64,000 nucleotides of DNA from NCBI GenBank assembly GCA_965198825.1, contig CBDAQB010000002.1:434001-498000 (forward strand), written 5' to 3'. This document shows positions 16,022-25,556 of the stretch, piece after piece. This stretch comes from BOG-908 sp965198825 (lineage in GTDB: Bacteria; Pseudomonadota; Alphaproteobacteria; Acetobacterales; Acetobacteraceae). The translations under genes were made by a program, and so were the position numbers. Positions within the stretch are counted from its first letter, which is position 1, and every line of letters begins with the position of its first letter. The notes under the pieces are model-generated. The model saw only the letters and a list, made by a program, of their open reading frames with translations. It was not told the DNA's origin and did no database searches.

Positions 16022-19000
16022 ATGGGCATAGTCAAGTTCGCGCTGAAGTTCCCGCACACCTTCTACGTGCTGGCGATCCTGATGCTGTTCCTCGGTGGCA
16101 GCGCCATCATCGTCACTCCGAAGGATATCTTCCCGAACATCAACATCCCCGTGGTCTCGGTGATCTGGCAATACACTGGCCTGACCCCGGAGGAGATGGA
16201 GCAGCGGGTCACCACCTATAGCGAGTATTCGATCAGCTCGTCGGTGAACGACATCAAGAACATCGAGAGTCAGACTCTGTCTGGCATTTCGGTGGAGCGG
16301 ATCTACTTCCAGCCCAAGGTCAACGTCGATCTGGCCATCGCACAGATCGTTTCGGCATCGAATTCCATCCGCGCTTTGATGCCGACAGGTATCCAGCCGC
16401 CGACCATCGTGCAGTATAATGCATCGTCGGTGCCGGTGATCCAGCTCAGCCTCAGCTCGGACAAGCTGAACGAGCAACAGCTTTACGACTACGGCATCTA
16501 CCAGGTGCGCCAGCAATTGGCGCCGATCCAGGGTATTACGCTGCCAACGCCTTACGGCGGCAAATACCGGCAGATCATGGTCGATCTCGATCCCGATGCG
16601 CTGCGGGCGCAGGGAATTACGCCCTACGACGTGGTGACTGCGGTCAATGCGCAGAGCCTGACGTTGCCTTCGGGTGACGCGAAGATGGGCGACAAGCAGT
16701 TCATCGTGCGGGTGAATGCATCTGCACAGTCGATCAAGGCGTTGAACGACGTGCCGATCAAGCAGGTCGGCGGCACGACGGTTTATCTGCACGACGTGGC
16801 GCATGTGCGTGACGGCTGGGCTGTGCAGCAGAACACGGTGAGTGCAGACGGCAAGAAGTCCGTACTGCTGACCATCATCAAGAACGGCGATGCCTCCACG
16901 CTAGACGTGGTGAACCGGGTGAAGGCCGCCCTGCCGTCCATCCAGAAGGCGGCGCCTCCCGGCATGACGATCAAGCTGCTGTTCGACCAGTCGGTGTTCG
17001 TGCAGAGCGCGATCGACTCGGTGCTGCGAGAGGGCGCCATCGCGGCAGGGCTGACTGCGCTGATGATCCTGATCTTCCTGGGATCGTGGCGGTCCACGAT
17101 CGTGGTCATGATTTCGATCCCGCTCTCCATCCTGACGTCTGTCGCGGTGCTCTCCGCATTGGGCGAGACGATCAACACGATGACGCTGGGCGGATTGGCG
17201 CTGGCGGTGGGCATCCTGGTCGACGACTCCACCGTCACGATCGAGAACACGCACCGATTGCTGGAAGAGGGCGGCGACTTCGACGAAGCGGTGCTCGAGG
17301 GTGCTGCCGGCATTGCGGTGCCGACGCTGATTTCCACGCTGGCGATCTGCTGCGTGTTCGTCAGCGTGTTCTTTCTACAGGGCGCTGCGAAATATCTGTT
17401 CACGCCGATGGCCGAAGCGGTGGTGTTCGCCATGCTCGCGTCCTACGGCATTTCGCGCACGCTCACCCCGATCATCATTCGCCTGCTGCTTCGTAAAGAG
17501 TATGCAAATCACGGGCATGAGGGCGAAGGGCGCAAGAACTGGTTCGGGCGGTTCCACGACGGGTTCAACGAGCGCTTCGACAGGTTCCGCAATTTCTACG
17601 GCTGGCTGCTGGCCGGCATCCTGGCGCGGCGCATCCTGACGCCGGTTGCCGGCGTAGGCGTGGTGGCCTGTGCGGCCGTGCTCAGCCTGTTCATCGGTTC
17701 GGACTTCTTTCCGAACGTCGATGCGGGGTTGATCCAGCTTCATGTGAGAGCGCCGGCGCGCACGCGTATCGAGCGCACCAACCAGATCTTCGCCGCTATT
17801 GAGGACAATATTCGCGCGCATGTTCCGGCGAAGGATCTCGGGCTCGTTCTCGACAATATCGGGCTGCCGCAGCGCACCTATAACCTGGCGTTCACCGACG
17901 GTACGACGATCGGCGTGAACGACGGCACCATCCAGATCCAGCTGAACGAAGGCCACGCGACGACGGCCTCTTATATCCGCACCCTGCGCGACGAACTTCC
18001 TGCAGCGTTTCCGGAAGTGCAGTTCTATTTCCAGCCCGCCGATCTGGTGACGCAGATCCTGAACTTCGGTGTGCCGTCGCAGATCGACGTGCAAGTGCAA
18101 GGGCGCGACCGGGCGGAGAATGCGAAGATCGCCGCCGATATCAGCAAGCGTATCGCGGCAGAGCCCGGCATTGTCGACGCGCACGTGCAGCAGGAGCTCA
18201 ACGCGCCAGAGATGTACTACACCATCGACCGCACGCGGGCGCAGGAGCTTGGCCTGACGGTCAACCAGATTGCACAGGACATCAACATCAGCCTGAGTTC
18301 GTCCGAGCAGGTGTCACCGAACTTCTGGACCGATCCGAAGAACGGCATCCCCTACTACATGGCCGTGCAGACGCCCGAGTACAAGCTGCACGACAAGAAC
18401 GACCTGGATAACATTCCGATCGCGAGCACAACTTCCACGAGTACCGGGTCGCCGCAGCAGATCCCTGACCTGCTCGGTAATGTTGCCAGCGCCGAACGCA
18501 AGGAAGTGCAGTCCGTCTATAACCAGTCGAACATCCAGGAAGTGTACGACGTCTATGCCAGCGTTCAGAGCCGTGATCTCGGCAGCGCGGCGGCGGCGAT
18601 CAACAAGATCGTGGCGGACGACCAGAAGCATCTGGGGCCATCGGACAAGATCAACATACGCGGCCAGATCGCGAGCATGAACGATGCTTTCGCGAACCTC
18701 ACCATCGGGCTGCTGTTCGCTGCGGTGTTCGTCTATCTGCTGATGGTGGTGAACTATCAAAGCTTCGTCGATCCGCTGGCGGTGATCCTGGCATTGCCTG
18801 GTGCTGCTTCCGGTATCCTGCTCATGCTGTTCGTGACAGGCACGACCTTGTCCGTGCCGTCGCTGATGGGCGCCATCATGTCGGTGGGCGTCGCATCCGC
18901 GAACTCCATTCTGCTTGTCACATTCGCGCGTGAGCAGCGCGAAGAGGGCATGAACGCCTTCGAGGCGGCGCTGGCCGCTGGCACCACGCGTTTGCGGCCG

Positions 19001-19240
19001 GTGCTGATGACTGCTGCTGCGATGATCGTCGGCATGGTGCCGATGGCGATAGGTGGGCCGGGCGAAGAGCAGAACGCGGTGCTCGCACGCGCCGTGATCG
19101 GTGGCGTGATGGTCGGTACGATCACCACACTTCTGTTCGTGCCCTATCTCTACTCGGTTTTCGGCGCCTTCGAGCGAAAGAGAGAAACATCCGGGGCGCG
19201 CGATGCACACCACGGGCTGAGCCACCAGGGGGCTTCATGA
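16022..19240 (+). CDS. RND efflux/transport permease (AcrB/MdtB-like)
   Basis: The 1072-aa protein is a full-length hydrophobe/amphiphile-efflux type RND pump. It has the expected first helix (HTFYVLAILMLFLGGSAIIV), two large periplasmic loops, and twelve helices in two halves. The proton-relay Asp pair is visible in helix 4 as ILVDDSTVTIENTHR. It exports drugs or metabolites across the envelope using the proton gradient, together with an adaptor and an outer-membrane channel. The adaptor gene follows with a 4-bp ATGA overlap; permease before adaptor is the reverse of the usual order. No outer-membrane channel gene is in the window. Confidence 0.93.
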   Translation: MGIVKFALKFPHTFYVLAILMLFLGGSAIIVTPKDIFPNINIPVVSVIWQYTGLTPEEMEQRVTTYSEYSISSSVNDIKNIESQTLSGISVERIYFQPKVNVDLAIAQIVSASNSIRALMPTGIQPPTIVQYNASSVPVIQLSLSSDKLNEQQLYDYGIYQVRQQLAPIQGITLPTPYGGKYRQIMVDLDPDALRAQGITPYDVVTAVNAQSLTLPSGDAKMGDKQFIVRVNASAQSIKALNDVPIKQVGGTTVYLHDVAHVRDGWAVQQNTVSADGKKSVLLTIIKNGDASTLDVVNRVKAALPSIQKAAPPGMTIKLLFDQSVFVQSAIDSVLREGAIAAGLTALMILIFLGSWRSTIVVMISIPLSILTSVAVLSALGETINTMTLGGLALAVGILVDDSTVTIENTHRLLEEGGDFDEAVLEGAAGIAVPTLISTLAICCVFVSVFFLQGAAKYLFTPMAEAVVFAMLASYGISRTLTPIIIRLLLRKEYANHGHEGEGRKNWFGRFHDGFNERFDRFRNFYGWLLAGILARRILTPVAGVGVVACAAVLSLFIGSDFFPNVDAGLIQLHVRAPARTRIERTNQIFAAIEDNIRAHVPAKDLGLVLDNIGLPQRTYNLAFTDGTTIGVNDGTIQIQLNEGHATTASYIRTLRDELPAAFPEVQFYFQPADLVTQILNFGVPSQIDVQVQGRDRAENAKIAADISKRIAAEPGIVDAHVQQELNAPEMYYTIDRTRAQELGLTVNQIAQDINISLSSSEQVSPNFWTDPKNGIPYYMAVQTPEYKLHDKNDLDNIPIASTTSTSTGSPQQIPDLLGNVASAERKEVQSVYNQSNIQEVYDVYASVQSRDLGSAAAAINKIVADDQKHLGPSDKINIRGQIASMNDAFANLTIGLLFAAVFVYLLMVVNYQSFVDPLAVILALPGAASGILLMLFVTGTTLSVPSLMGAIMSVGVASANSILLVTFAREQREEGMNAFEAALAAGTTRLRPVLMTAAAMIVGMVPMAIGGPGEEQNAVLARAVIGGVMVGTITTLLFVPYLYSVFGAFERKRETSGARDAHHGLSHQGAS

Positions 19241-20511
19241 ACCAGATCACCAAACCGCAGGCAGACGACGCGGCAGAGAAGCGCAGCAAGCCGGCTGAGC
19301 AACACCAGACGCCGGGGCTCGATCATCAGGACGACCCTGAGATGGACCGCAAGCGGCGCCGCTCCGCGCGCGTTCTCGGCTTGGTCGTCGTGCTCATTCT
19401 TGTTCTGATGGTCGGTGTAGGAGCCTGGACTCATATCGCGCGGAACGCCTCCGCACAGGAAGCACTCGAGACGCGGCAGAACACGGTGCCGACCGTGCGC
19501 ACGATGGATGCGAAGTCGATCGACACGCCGCGTACCGTCGATCTGCCTGGCAACATGCAGGCGTTCGATAGCGCGACGCTCTATGCCCGCGCGACCGGCT
19601 ATATCGCGAAGCGGAACGTGGACATCGGCAGCAAGGTCAAGGCCGGCGACACACTGGCCGTAATTGCGGCGCCCGATCTCGACCAGCAATTGCAGCAGGC
19701 GCGCGCGCAGTTGGCCCAGATGCAGGCGGCGCTCGGCCAGGCGCAAGCCGGCCGTTCGCTTGCCGATGTCACCAACCGCCGGACTTCGACGCTCGTCACC
19801 GAGGGTTGGAGCAGCCGTCAGCAGGGCGACACCGACCGTTCGAACTTCACGTCGCAGACAGCGGCGGTGCGGGTGGCGCAGGCAAACATCCTGGCGCAGC
19901 AGGCGAGCGTAAACAGGCTGGTCGAACTGACCGGTTTCGAGCAGGTGAAGGCGCCTTTCGACGGCGTGATCACCAGCCGTTCGATCGACGTGGGCGCTCT
20001 GGTGAGCGCCGACCAATCAAGCGGGACGTCTCTGTTCTCGATCGCGCGCACCGATGTTCTTCGCGTGCAGGTCTATGTCCCGCAGGAATATTTCTTTGCG
20101 CTGAAGGATGGGCAGGACGCGACGGTGACCGTGCCGCAACTTCCGGGCAAGACTTTCCACGGAACGGTCGCGCGCAACGCCGGGGCGCTGGCAACGGCGA
20201 CACGCACGCTGCTTGCAGAGGTAGACGTTCAGAACGCCGACAACATGCTGTCAGCAGGTCTCTACGGCATCGTTCATCTCGAGCAGAAGCGTGATGCACC
20301 GGTGGTGCTCGTGCCATCTGAGGCAATCATCTTCAACAGGAACGGCCTGAGCGTTGCAGTCGTGAAGGACGGCAAGGTGAGCATTCAACATCTCGACGTG
20401 CTCGCCGACGACGGTGCTCAGGTTCAGGTTCGCTCCGGGCTTAATCCTGGCGATAAGATCATTCTCAACCCTCCTGCGAATCTGAGCGAAGGGATGAAGG
20501 TTAAGACGTAG
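19237..20511 (+). CDS. RND efflux periplasmic adaptor subunit
   Basis: The 424-aa membrane fusion protein has a cytoplasmic N-terminus, one transmembrane helix (RVLGLVVVLILVLMVGVGAW, about residues 46-65), a barrel-sandwich lipoyl domain split around a coiled-coil hairpin (QLQQARAQLAQMQAALGQAQ), and a C-terminal beta-barrel region. It links the inner-membrane pump to the outer-membrane channel. It overlaps the permease gene by 4 bp. The helical hairpin is short, as in MdtA/MexA-like adaptors with a TolC-type partner. It is anchored by a helix rather than a lipid. Confidence 0.9.
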   Translation: MNQITKPQADDAAEKRSKPAEQHQTPGLDHQDDPEMDRKRRRSARVLGLVVVLILVLMVGVGAWTHIARNASAQEALETRQNTVPTVRTMDAKSIDTPRTVDLPGNMQAFDSATLYARATGYIAKRNVDIGSKVKAGDTLAVIAAPDLDQQLQQARAQLAQMQAALGQAQAGRSLADVTNRRTSTLVTEGWSSRQQGDTDRSNFTSQTAAVRVAQANILAQQASVNRLVELTGFEQVKAPFDGVITSRSIDVGALVSADQSSGTSLFSIARTDVLRVQVYVPQEYFFALKDGQDATVTVPQLPGKTFHGTVARNAGALATATRTLLAEVDVQNADNMLSAGLYGIVHLEQKRDAPVVLVPSEAIIFNRNGLSVAVVKDGKVSIQHLDVLADDGAQVQVRSGLNPGDKIILNPPANLSEGMKVKT

Positions 20512-20659
20512 GAAGCGAGTTCTTTTTGAAAAAAGAACCAAAAACTTTTTACGACTTTGCACCACGTTTGAGGAGAAGCTCAGCCTCTCCTCGGACCTGG
20601 TCTAGAAGAACCAAAAGTTTTTTGGTTCTTTTTTTCAAAAAAGAACTGCTTGCTTCCCT
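20512..20659. repeat. Family 1 bipartite inverted repeat, copy F (long centre)
   Basis: The arms flank a centre of about 60 bp, longer than the usual 42-43 bp, with TTTGAGGAGAAGCTCAGCCTC. Both arms are the GTTC/GAAC version, unlike other full copies, where the two arms differ. It lies between convergent genes. Confidence 0.85.
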
Positions 20660-20668
20660 TTGCCTGCC

Positions 20669-21829
20669 CTACGGCCGAGGCAAAAGCACAAACTCCGTTC
20701 CAGGTTGATGCATCAGCCCAGCCGTTCGAGCCGCCGAGTCGCCAGTACCCAAAAAAAGATCCGTGCGCGCAGGCCCGGTGATGTCGGTGCCGATATCCTG
20801 CGCAAGGACGAGGCGGCGAAGCGGAGTGTTCGTCGTCGGATCCGTCGTGTCGATGAACACGGGGGCGCCGAGGGGGACGAAGTGGCGGTCCACCGCGGCC
20901 GAGCGACCGGCGGTGAGGTTGACGCCCATGGCGCCCGGAGGGCCAAAGTCGTTGTCTGCGTTGGGGGCGGCGCGAAAGAACACATAATCTTCGTTGCGGT
21001 CCATAATGCGCTTGGCCTGGTCGGGGTGGCTGTCGAGCCAGCCGCGTATGGTCTGCATGCTGACGGCTTCGGGAGCGAGGGCGTGTTCCTCGATGAGCAC
21101 GCGGCCGATGGGAGTGTAGGGGCGTCCGTTCCTGCCGTCGTAGGCGACCCGTACGACGGCGCCGTCGGGCAGGCGGATCCGGCCGGAGCCTTGTATTTGC
21201 AGGAAAAAGAGGTCGGCGGGGTTGCGCAGCCAGAAGAGCGGGCGCGCCTGGGCGCCGATGGCGCCGGCTTCGATGTCGGCGCGTGTCCAGTAAGGGATGA
21301 TGTGCTGACCGTCGCTGCGGCCGATGATAGGCGGCGCTAGCGGGTCGTTTGCGGCCGGCGCGGCTTTGACCAGGTCGGACGGACGAGCGAGCAGCGGCGT
21401 CTGGTAGGCGCCGCCCTGCTGCAGGCTGCCCGCGGCTTCGGGTTCGAAATAGCCCGTGACCAACGCAGGGACGCCGATGCGGTAGACTTGGAAGCGCGAG
21501 GTGAAGAAGGCGCGGGCGGCGGTGTCGTCCTGCTCCAGGTCAACGGCGGCGCGGCAGGTGGCCTGCCACTGGCCTGCGCGGCCGCCGTATGTGGCAGAGA
21601 GGCCTTGGCCACCAAGGTCGGTTTCGGCCGGCATGAGCGAGAGACGGCGGCACTGCGCCTTCAGGGCTGGCACCAGGGCTGCCGTGTGGTCGGACTGCCA
21701 GCCGGGCAGGTCGGTGAAGCTGGCTGGCGTGAGGTCTAGCGTTCTCGGTGAGCTGGGTGCTGGGGGGACGGTGCAGGCGCATAGGGCGGCAACCGCCAGG
21801 AAAGCGGCGGGGGTGGTGGTCTTTTGCAA
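20669..21829 (-). CDS. mltA: Membrane-bound lytic murein transglycosylase A, lipoprotein
   Basis: The product (386 aa with the TTG start proposed here) cleaves peptidoglycan to 1,6-anhydromuropeptides. The N-terminus LQKTTTPAAFLAVAALCAC gives a lipobox-like end with Cys at residue 19. The MltA barrel follows with VTGYFEPEAAGS, and the C-terminal 3D domain shows its aspartates in LAQDIGTDITGPARTDLFLGTG. I see no ATG that gives a sensible N-terminus: TTG at 21829 has GGAG about nine bases upstream. The frame remains open through the upstream repeat, so a longer start at 21997 is possible but would encode repeat sequence. Confidence 0.85.
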   Translation of the reverse strand: MQKTTTPAAFLAVAALCACTVPPAPSSPRTLDLTPASFTDLPGWQSDHTAALVPALKAQCRRLSLMPAETDLGGQGLSATYGGRAGQWQATCRAAVDLEQDDTAARAFFTSRFQVYRIGVPALVTGYFEPEAAGSLQQGGAYQTPLLARPSDLVKAAPAANDPLAPPIIGRSDGQHIIPYWTRADIEAGAIGAQARPLFWLRNPADLFFLQIQGSGRIRLPDGAVVRVAYDGRNGRPYTPIGRVLIEEHALAPEAVSMQTIRGWLDSHPDQAKRIMDRNEDYVFFRAAPNADNDFGPPGAMGVNLTAGRSAAVDRHFVPLGAPVFIDTTDPTTNTPLRRLVLAQDIGTDITGPARTDLFLGTGDSAARTAGLMHQPGTEFVLLPRP

Positions 21830-21848
21830 GCTGGGGGGCTCCGGAGGG

Positions 21849-21895
21849 CTAGCAAGGAAGGTCTTCTTTTTTGAAAAAAGAAGCAAAAAACTTGT
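21849..21895. repeat. Family 1 repeat, solitary left arm (copy G)
   Basis: Only a left arm (CTTC/GAAG version, slightly shortened A-run) is present, followed by a GTGGGACCCGGGG centre that runs into the 3' end of the Tim44-like gene. No right arm is found. Confidence 0.8.
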
Positions 21896-21927
21896 GGGAC
21901 CCGGGGCCGGGCGGAGGAGACGCCGGG

Positions 21928-22590
21928 CTAGGCGACTTTGGCTTCGGCCAGTTTCCAGGCCAGGTCGCCTTGGCCGAGGGTGCGGGCGAAGGTCCATAGG
22001 TCGGCGATTTCGGTCATGCCGTCGGTGCCGCTGAGCGGCGCGCCGTCGGCTCCCGTGGTATAGTTCACCTGTCGTGAAACGATATGCAGCGTGATGCTGG
22101 CTTCCTTGCCGGCCAGGTGCGCCTCGCGGATTTCGGCTTCCAGAATGTCGCGAATCTCCGTGTGCTGGGTTTCACCCGCAGCCTCACGTGCCGCAATGGC
22201 CTGCTCGAAGGCGCTGTAGGTCTCGTCCGTGAGCAGAGAGCGCAGGCGGACGCGGTCTCCGGCGGCAAAGGCGCTGACGATGATCCGGAATGCGGCTTCC
22301 GCGCCGGTGATGAAGGCCTGCGGGTCGAAGCGGCGGTCGGCCGCCTGCATGGCTGCAAGCGCCTGGCCGGCCGGCGAGGCAGGGTCCGGGAGGGCGCGGC
22401 CGACGGGCGCTATCGGTTCAGCACGCGAGTCGATGACAGGGCCGGCGGCCGTGCCGGGCTTCGGCGCCACAACTGGATTGGCTTCGAAGCCGGTCCGCTT
22501 GCCAAGGATGCTGCGCAGCCGCAGCACCAGAAAGGCGGCGATCATCGCGAACAGTATGAGGTCGACCGGAAAACCGCCTGTCGCTTGCAT
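21928..22590 (-). CDS. Tim44/TimA-like inner membrane protein
   Basis: The 220-aa protein starts with one transmembrane helix (VDLILFAMIAAFLVLRLRSILG, about 9-30) followed by the conserved KRTGFEAN. The C-terminal Tim44 domain (about 90-218) includes FDPQAFITGAEAAFRIIVSAFAAGD. The family is common in alphaproteobacteria, where it is related to mitochondrial Tim44; proposed roles are membrane-protein handling. The ATG at 22590 has AGGAG five bases upstream, which favours it over the GTG at 22596. It is close to mltA and divergent from the phosphatase gene and secB, a neighbourhood often conserved in this group. Confidence 0.87.
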   Translation of the reverse strand: MQATGGFPVDLILFAMIAAFLVLRLRSILGKRTGFEANPVVAPKPGTAAGPVIDSRAEPIAPVGRALPDPASPAGQALAAMQAADRRFDPQAFITGAEAAFRIIVSAFAAGDRVRLRSLLTDETYSAFEQAIAAREAAGETQHTEIRDILEAEIREAHLAGKEASITLHIVSRQVNYTTGADGAPLSGTDGMTEIADLWTFARTLGQGDLAWKLAEAKVA

Positions 22591-22723
22591 GGGCACTCCT
22601 CAACGTCTCGACGACATAGGGACCTCAGGACCGGTCGGCAATCGGCATAGGGCTGTGGGCTGACCGGCGCTTGCGCTGCCGGGGGTGATTGCAGTGCCGG
22701 GGAATCGCGGCTAGCAGCGCGGC

Positions 22724-23260
22724 ATGATCCTGATGCGTCATGGACAGAGCGAGTTCAACCTGCATTTCTCGGCGACCAAGAAGGATCCCGGGATCGAGGA
22801 TCCGCGCCTGACGCCGCTTGGCCAGGCCCAGGCGGAAGCGGCCGCGCAGACGCTGCTGCACGCCGGCATCAAGCGCATCGTAGCCTCGCCCTATACGCGT
22901 GCCATGCAGACCGCGGCGCCCGCGGCACGCCTGCTCGGCTTGCCGGTGACGATCACGCCGCTGGTGCGCGAGCGGTTCCACTTCGCCTGTGACATAGGCA
23001 CGCGCCGCAGCCTGCTGGCATCCGACTGGCCCGACCATGATTTCGGCGAGGTCGATGAGGTTTGGTGGCCGGAGGCGACCGAGACCGCGGAGGCGGTTCT
23101 CGAGCGGGCACGGGCGTTCCGCAAGGCGAGCGTCGAGCGGGCCGACTGGACGCATACCTTGGTGGTGAGCCACTGGGCGTTCATCCTGGCGCTATCCGGC
23201 CAAAGCCTGGAGAACGGCGAGTGGATTCGTTTCGACCCCACGGCGGATACGCTTAATTAA
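22724..23260 (+). CDS. Histidine phosphatase family protein
   Basis: This 178-aa member of the phosphoglycerate mutase-like branch 1 has the catalytic MRHGQSEFN at residues 4-12 and the second His in VVSHWAFILAL (about residue 149). Arg in SPYTRAMQTA completes the phosphate pocket. The substrate is unknown; the family dephosphorylates small metabolites or proteins. It stands alone upstream of secB. Confidence 0.85.
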   Translation: MILMRHGQSEFNLHFSATKKDPGIEDPRLTPLGQAQAEAAAQTLLHAGIKRIVASPYTRAMQTAAPAARLLGLPVTITPLVRERFHFACDIGTRRSLLASDWPDHDFGEVDEVWWPEATETAEAVLERARAFRKASVERADWTHTLVVSHWAFILALSGQSLENGEWIRFDPTADTLN

Positions 23261-23356
23261 TCAGCATCATGGTAATCGGCGTTCGAGCAGGCCGGGCCGC
23301 TTTGCGCCATTCGCAGGCCGTGCTACCGCGCGCCCACTTGAGCCCAGGAGCACAGA

Positions 23357-23899
23357 ATGTCCGAGACGACGACCACCGAAGCGCCAGCCGGCCAGCAGAT
23401 CCCCCCGCTGGTGGTCAACGTTCAATACATTAAGGATCTTTCGTTCGAGGTGCCTAACGCGCCTGAGATCTACGCCACGCTGCGGTCACAGCCGGCTGTC
23501 GCCATCAATCTCGATGTGCAGGCGCGGGCACTTCAGGAAGGCCAGAACGTCTTCGAAGTGGTGCTCTCGGTAAAGGTCGATGCGCGCGAGCCGACGCAGC
23601 CGCCCGCGTCGCAAAACGGCGCAGCGCCTGCGGCGCCCGCGCCAGGCGAGGGCCGCCCGGTGTTTATCGCCGAGCTTCAATATGCAGGCGTGTTCACGCT
23701 GAATGGCGTTCCGCCTGAGGCCGTCGAGCCGCTGCTGCTGATCGAGTGCCCGAGGTTGCTGTTCCCGTTTGCCCGCTCAGTGATTTCTGACGTGACACGG
23801 GAGGGTGGATTCCCACCGGTGCTGCTGCAGCCGATCGATTTTGTCGGGCTCTGGCAGAGCCGCCGCGCTGCGCAGCCGGGGGCGCCGGCTCAGGCGTAA
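23357..23899 (+). CDS. secB: Protein-export chaperone SecB
   Basis: The 180-aa protein holds preproteins unfolded and hands them to SecA. The family core is QYIKDLSFEVPNAPEIY, VFEVVLSVKVDA, FIAELQYAGVFTL and the near C-terminal LLIECPRLLFPFARSVISDVTREGGFPPVLLQPIDFVGLW. An alanine/proline-rich insert (about 80-100) lies between strands, and the C-terminal tail is short. The length is a little above the 150-165 usual for SecB. Confidence 0.95.
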   Translation: MSETTTTEAPAGQQIPPLVVNVQYIKDLSFEVPNAPEIYATLRSQPAVAINLDVQARALQEGQNVFEVVLSVKVDAREPTQPPASQNGAAPAAPAPGEGRPVFIAELQYAGVFTLNGVPPEAVEPLLLIECPRLLFPFARSVISDVTREGGFPPVLLQPIDFVGLWQSRRAAQPGAPAQA

Positions 23900-23902
23900 G
23901 GG

Positions 23903-24042
23903 AGAACGGAAGGACTTCTTTTTTGAAAAAAAGACGCAAAAAACTTTTGGATTTTGGGACTGGGATTGTGCCGCAAGCCCGGCCTCAAGTCGCAGAAGTT
24001 TTTTGGTTCTTTTTTTCAAAAAAGAACATGCTGCCTTCACCC
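23903..24042. repeat. Family 1 bipartite inverted repeat, copy H
   Basis: The left arm is the CTTC/GAAG version with one substitution (AAGACGC). The right arm is the GTTC/GAAC version. The 43-bp centre carries GGGACTGGGATTGTG. It lies between the convergent secB and lipoprotein genes, two bases from the latter's stop. Confidence 0.9.
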
Positions 24043-24043
24043 T

Positions 24044-24421
24044 TCAGCAATCATTACCCTTAAGGTTCCAGGACCGCACCACCCCGCCGGTCAGCTCGAA
24101 AGTGGTCGTGCATTGTTCCTGGACGATCTCGGGCGGGAAGCCGCCGAACCCGCCCCAGCCACCACCGTAGCCGTAACCGCCCCAACCGCCGTACCCGAAG
24201 CCAAAGCCAGGATCGCCGCCGTATTCGTCGATGTGGCTTTCGCTATAGGCCAGGAAGCGGTGGCCGTTGGTGTCGTAGGTGCGGTTCGGCACACCGTAGG
24301 CGCGAACCAGATCGGTTTCGGGCTTGCCGACGACGGCATTCAGTGAATCGATATGTTGCTTGCTGGGGTAGGCGCATCCGGCGAGTAGCGCCAACGCGCC
24401 TAGACTTAAGAATTTACGCAT
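24044..24421 (-). CDS. Small lipoprotein with a Gly/Tyr-rich loop
   Basis: The 125-aa product begins MRKFLSLGALALLAGCAYPS, a clear lipoprotein signal with Cys at residue 16. The middle (VGKPETDLVRAYGVPNRTYDTNGHRFLAY) resembles the SmpA/BamE-like fold found in small outer-membrane lipoproteins. A Gly/Tyr-rich segment (about 75-98) follows, and the protein ends in a short beta region with Cys. The function is unknown; the location is probably the outer membrane inner leaflet. A second ATG three bases upstream (24424) is equally possible. Confidence 0.7.
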   Translation of the reverse strand: MRKFLSLGALALLAGCAYPSKQHIDSLNAVVGKPETDLVRAYGVPNRTYDTNGHRFLAYSESHIDEYGGDPGFGFGYGGWGGYGYGGGWGGFGGFPPEIVQEQCTTTFELTGGVVRSWNLKGNDC

Positions 24422-24482
24422 CATGATGCCTACTCCGACGGGGTTGGGATCGATCATCCCTGGATCAGCCTTGCTGACCTAG

Positions 24483-25493
24483 TTAAGTGCGCGTGTGGCC
24501 TCCCGGTAGCCATTGCACCTGCTCAATTTTGCTGGCGCCACTTGCGATCATGGCGAGGCGGTCAAAACCCAGCGCGATTCCGGCGGCCGGCGGCATGCCG
24601 TGGCCGAGGGCGGCAAGGAAATCCTCGTCGAGCGGCCAATCATCGTGGCCGTTGATGGCATGGCGTCGTGCGCGGTCTTCCAGGAAGCGGGTGCGCTGTT
24701 CCGCCTGGTCGGTGAGTTCCTCGAAGGCGTTTGCGAGTTCCAGGCCGCAGACGAACAATTCGAAACGGAGGGCGACGCGTGGATCGGTGGGATCGCGCCT
24801 GGCGAGGGCCGCCTGGGCGGCTGGCCAGTGGGTGAGGAAGGTCGGGTGATTGCGGCCGAGATGCGGCTCGATGCGCTCCAGGAGAAGGCGGAAGAAGAGA
24901 TCCTCCCAGATTTCGTTGTCCCGGAGGTGGGCGCCCGAAGAGCGGGCGAGGGCGGCTGCGTCGCCTGCCGTGCCCAGGACGTCCGCGCCGGCGTACCGGG
25001 CGAAGGCTTCGGCGACGGTGAGGTGCTCGACCCGGGCGAGATCGGTGGTGATGCCGCGGCAGGTGACGGTGGGAGGCAGGACGGTGCGCAGGAATCCGGT
25101 GGTTTCGGCGAGCAGCGCCGCAAAGTCCGCTTGCGGGCGATACCATTCGAGCATGGTGAATTCGGGCGTGTGGGTGTCGCTTCCTTCGCCGTTTCGCCAG
25201 ACGCGTGCGAGCTGGAAGATCGGGCCGGCGCCTGCAACGAGCAGGCGTTTCATGGCAAATTCGGGCGAGGTGTGGAGCCACAGCGGGCAGCGCTCGCCCT
25301 GCGGCGTCACGGCTTCCGTCGCGAAGGTCTGGATGTGCACCTCCTCGCCTGGGGCTGCGACGGCGTAGGGGGTTTCCGCTTCGGTGTAGCCTCTGGCGGC
25401 GAAGAAGGCGCGGGTCGCCTGGGTGAGCAGCGCACGCCGGCGCAGGTAGGGCATCCGGGCGGCCAGCGATTCGGGATGCCAGGTCGGGTGCAC
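24483..25493 (-). CDS. epmA: Elongation factor P--(R)-beta-lysine ligase
   Basis: The 336-aa protein is a class II lysyl-tRNA synthetase-like catalytic core with no anticodon-binding domain, the form known as EpmA/PoxA/GenX. Class II motif 2 is in FQLARVWRNGEGSDTHTPEFTMLEWYR and motif 3 in GIALGFDRLAMI near the C-terminus. It attaches beta-lysine to a lysine of EF-P. The GTG at 25493 follows an AGGAG and gives MHPTWHPESL. It is divergent from epmB, with efp just beyond, so the whole modification pathway lies together. Confidence 0.92.
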   Translation of the reverse strand: MHPTWHPESLAARMPYLRRRALLTQATRAFFAARGYTEAETPYAVAAPGEEVHIQTFATEAVTPQGERCPLWLHTSPEFAMKRLLVAGAGPIFQLARVWRNGEGSDTHTPEFTMLEWYRPQADFAALLAETTGFLRTVLPPTVTCRGITTDLARVEHLTVAEAFARYAGADVLGTAGDAAALARSSGAHLRDNEIWEDLFFRLLLERIEPHLGRNHPTFLTHWPAAQAALARRDPTDPRVALRFELFVCGLELANAFEELTDQAEQRTRFLEDRARRHAINGHDDWPLDEDFLAALGHGMPPAAGIALGFDRLAMIASGASKIEQVQWLPGGHTRT

Positions 25494-25556
25494 GCGCTCT
25501 CCTGGGTGGGTAGGGGTGTTTGACCGGAGCCGACGTCGTCTCTAGGCACCCGCATC

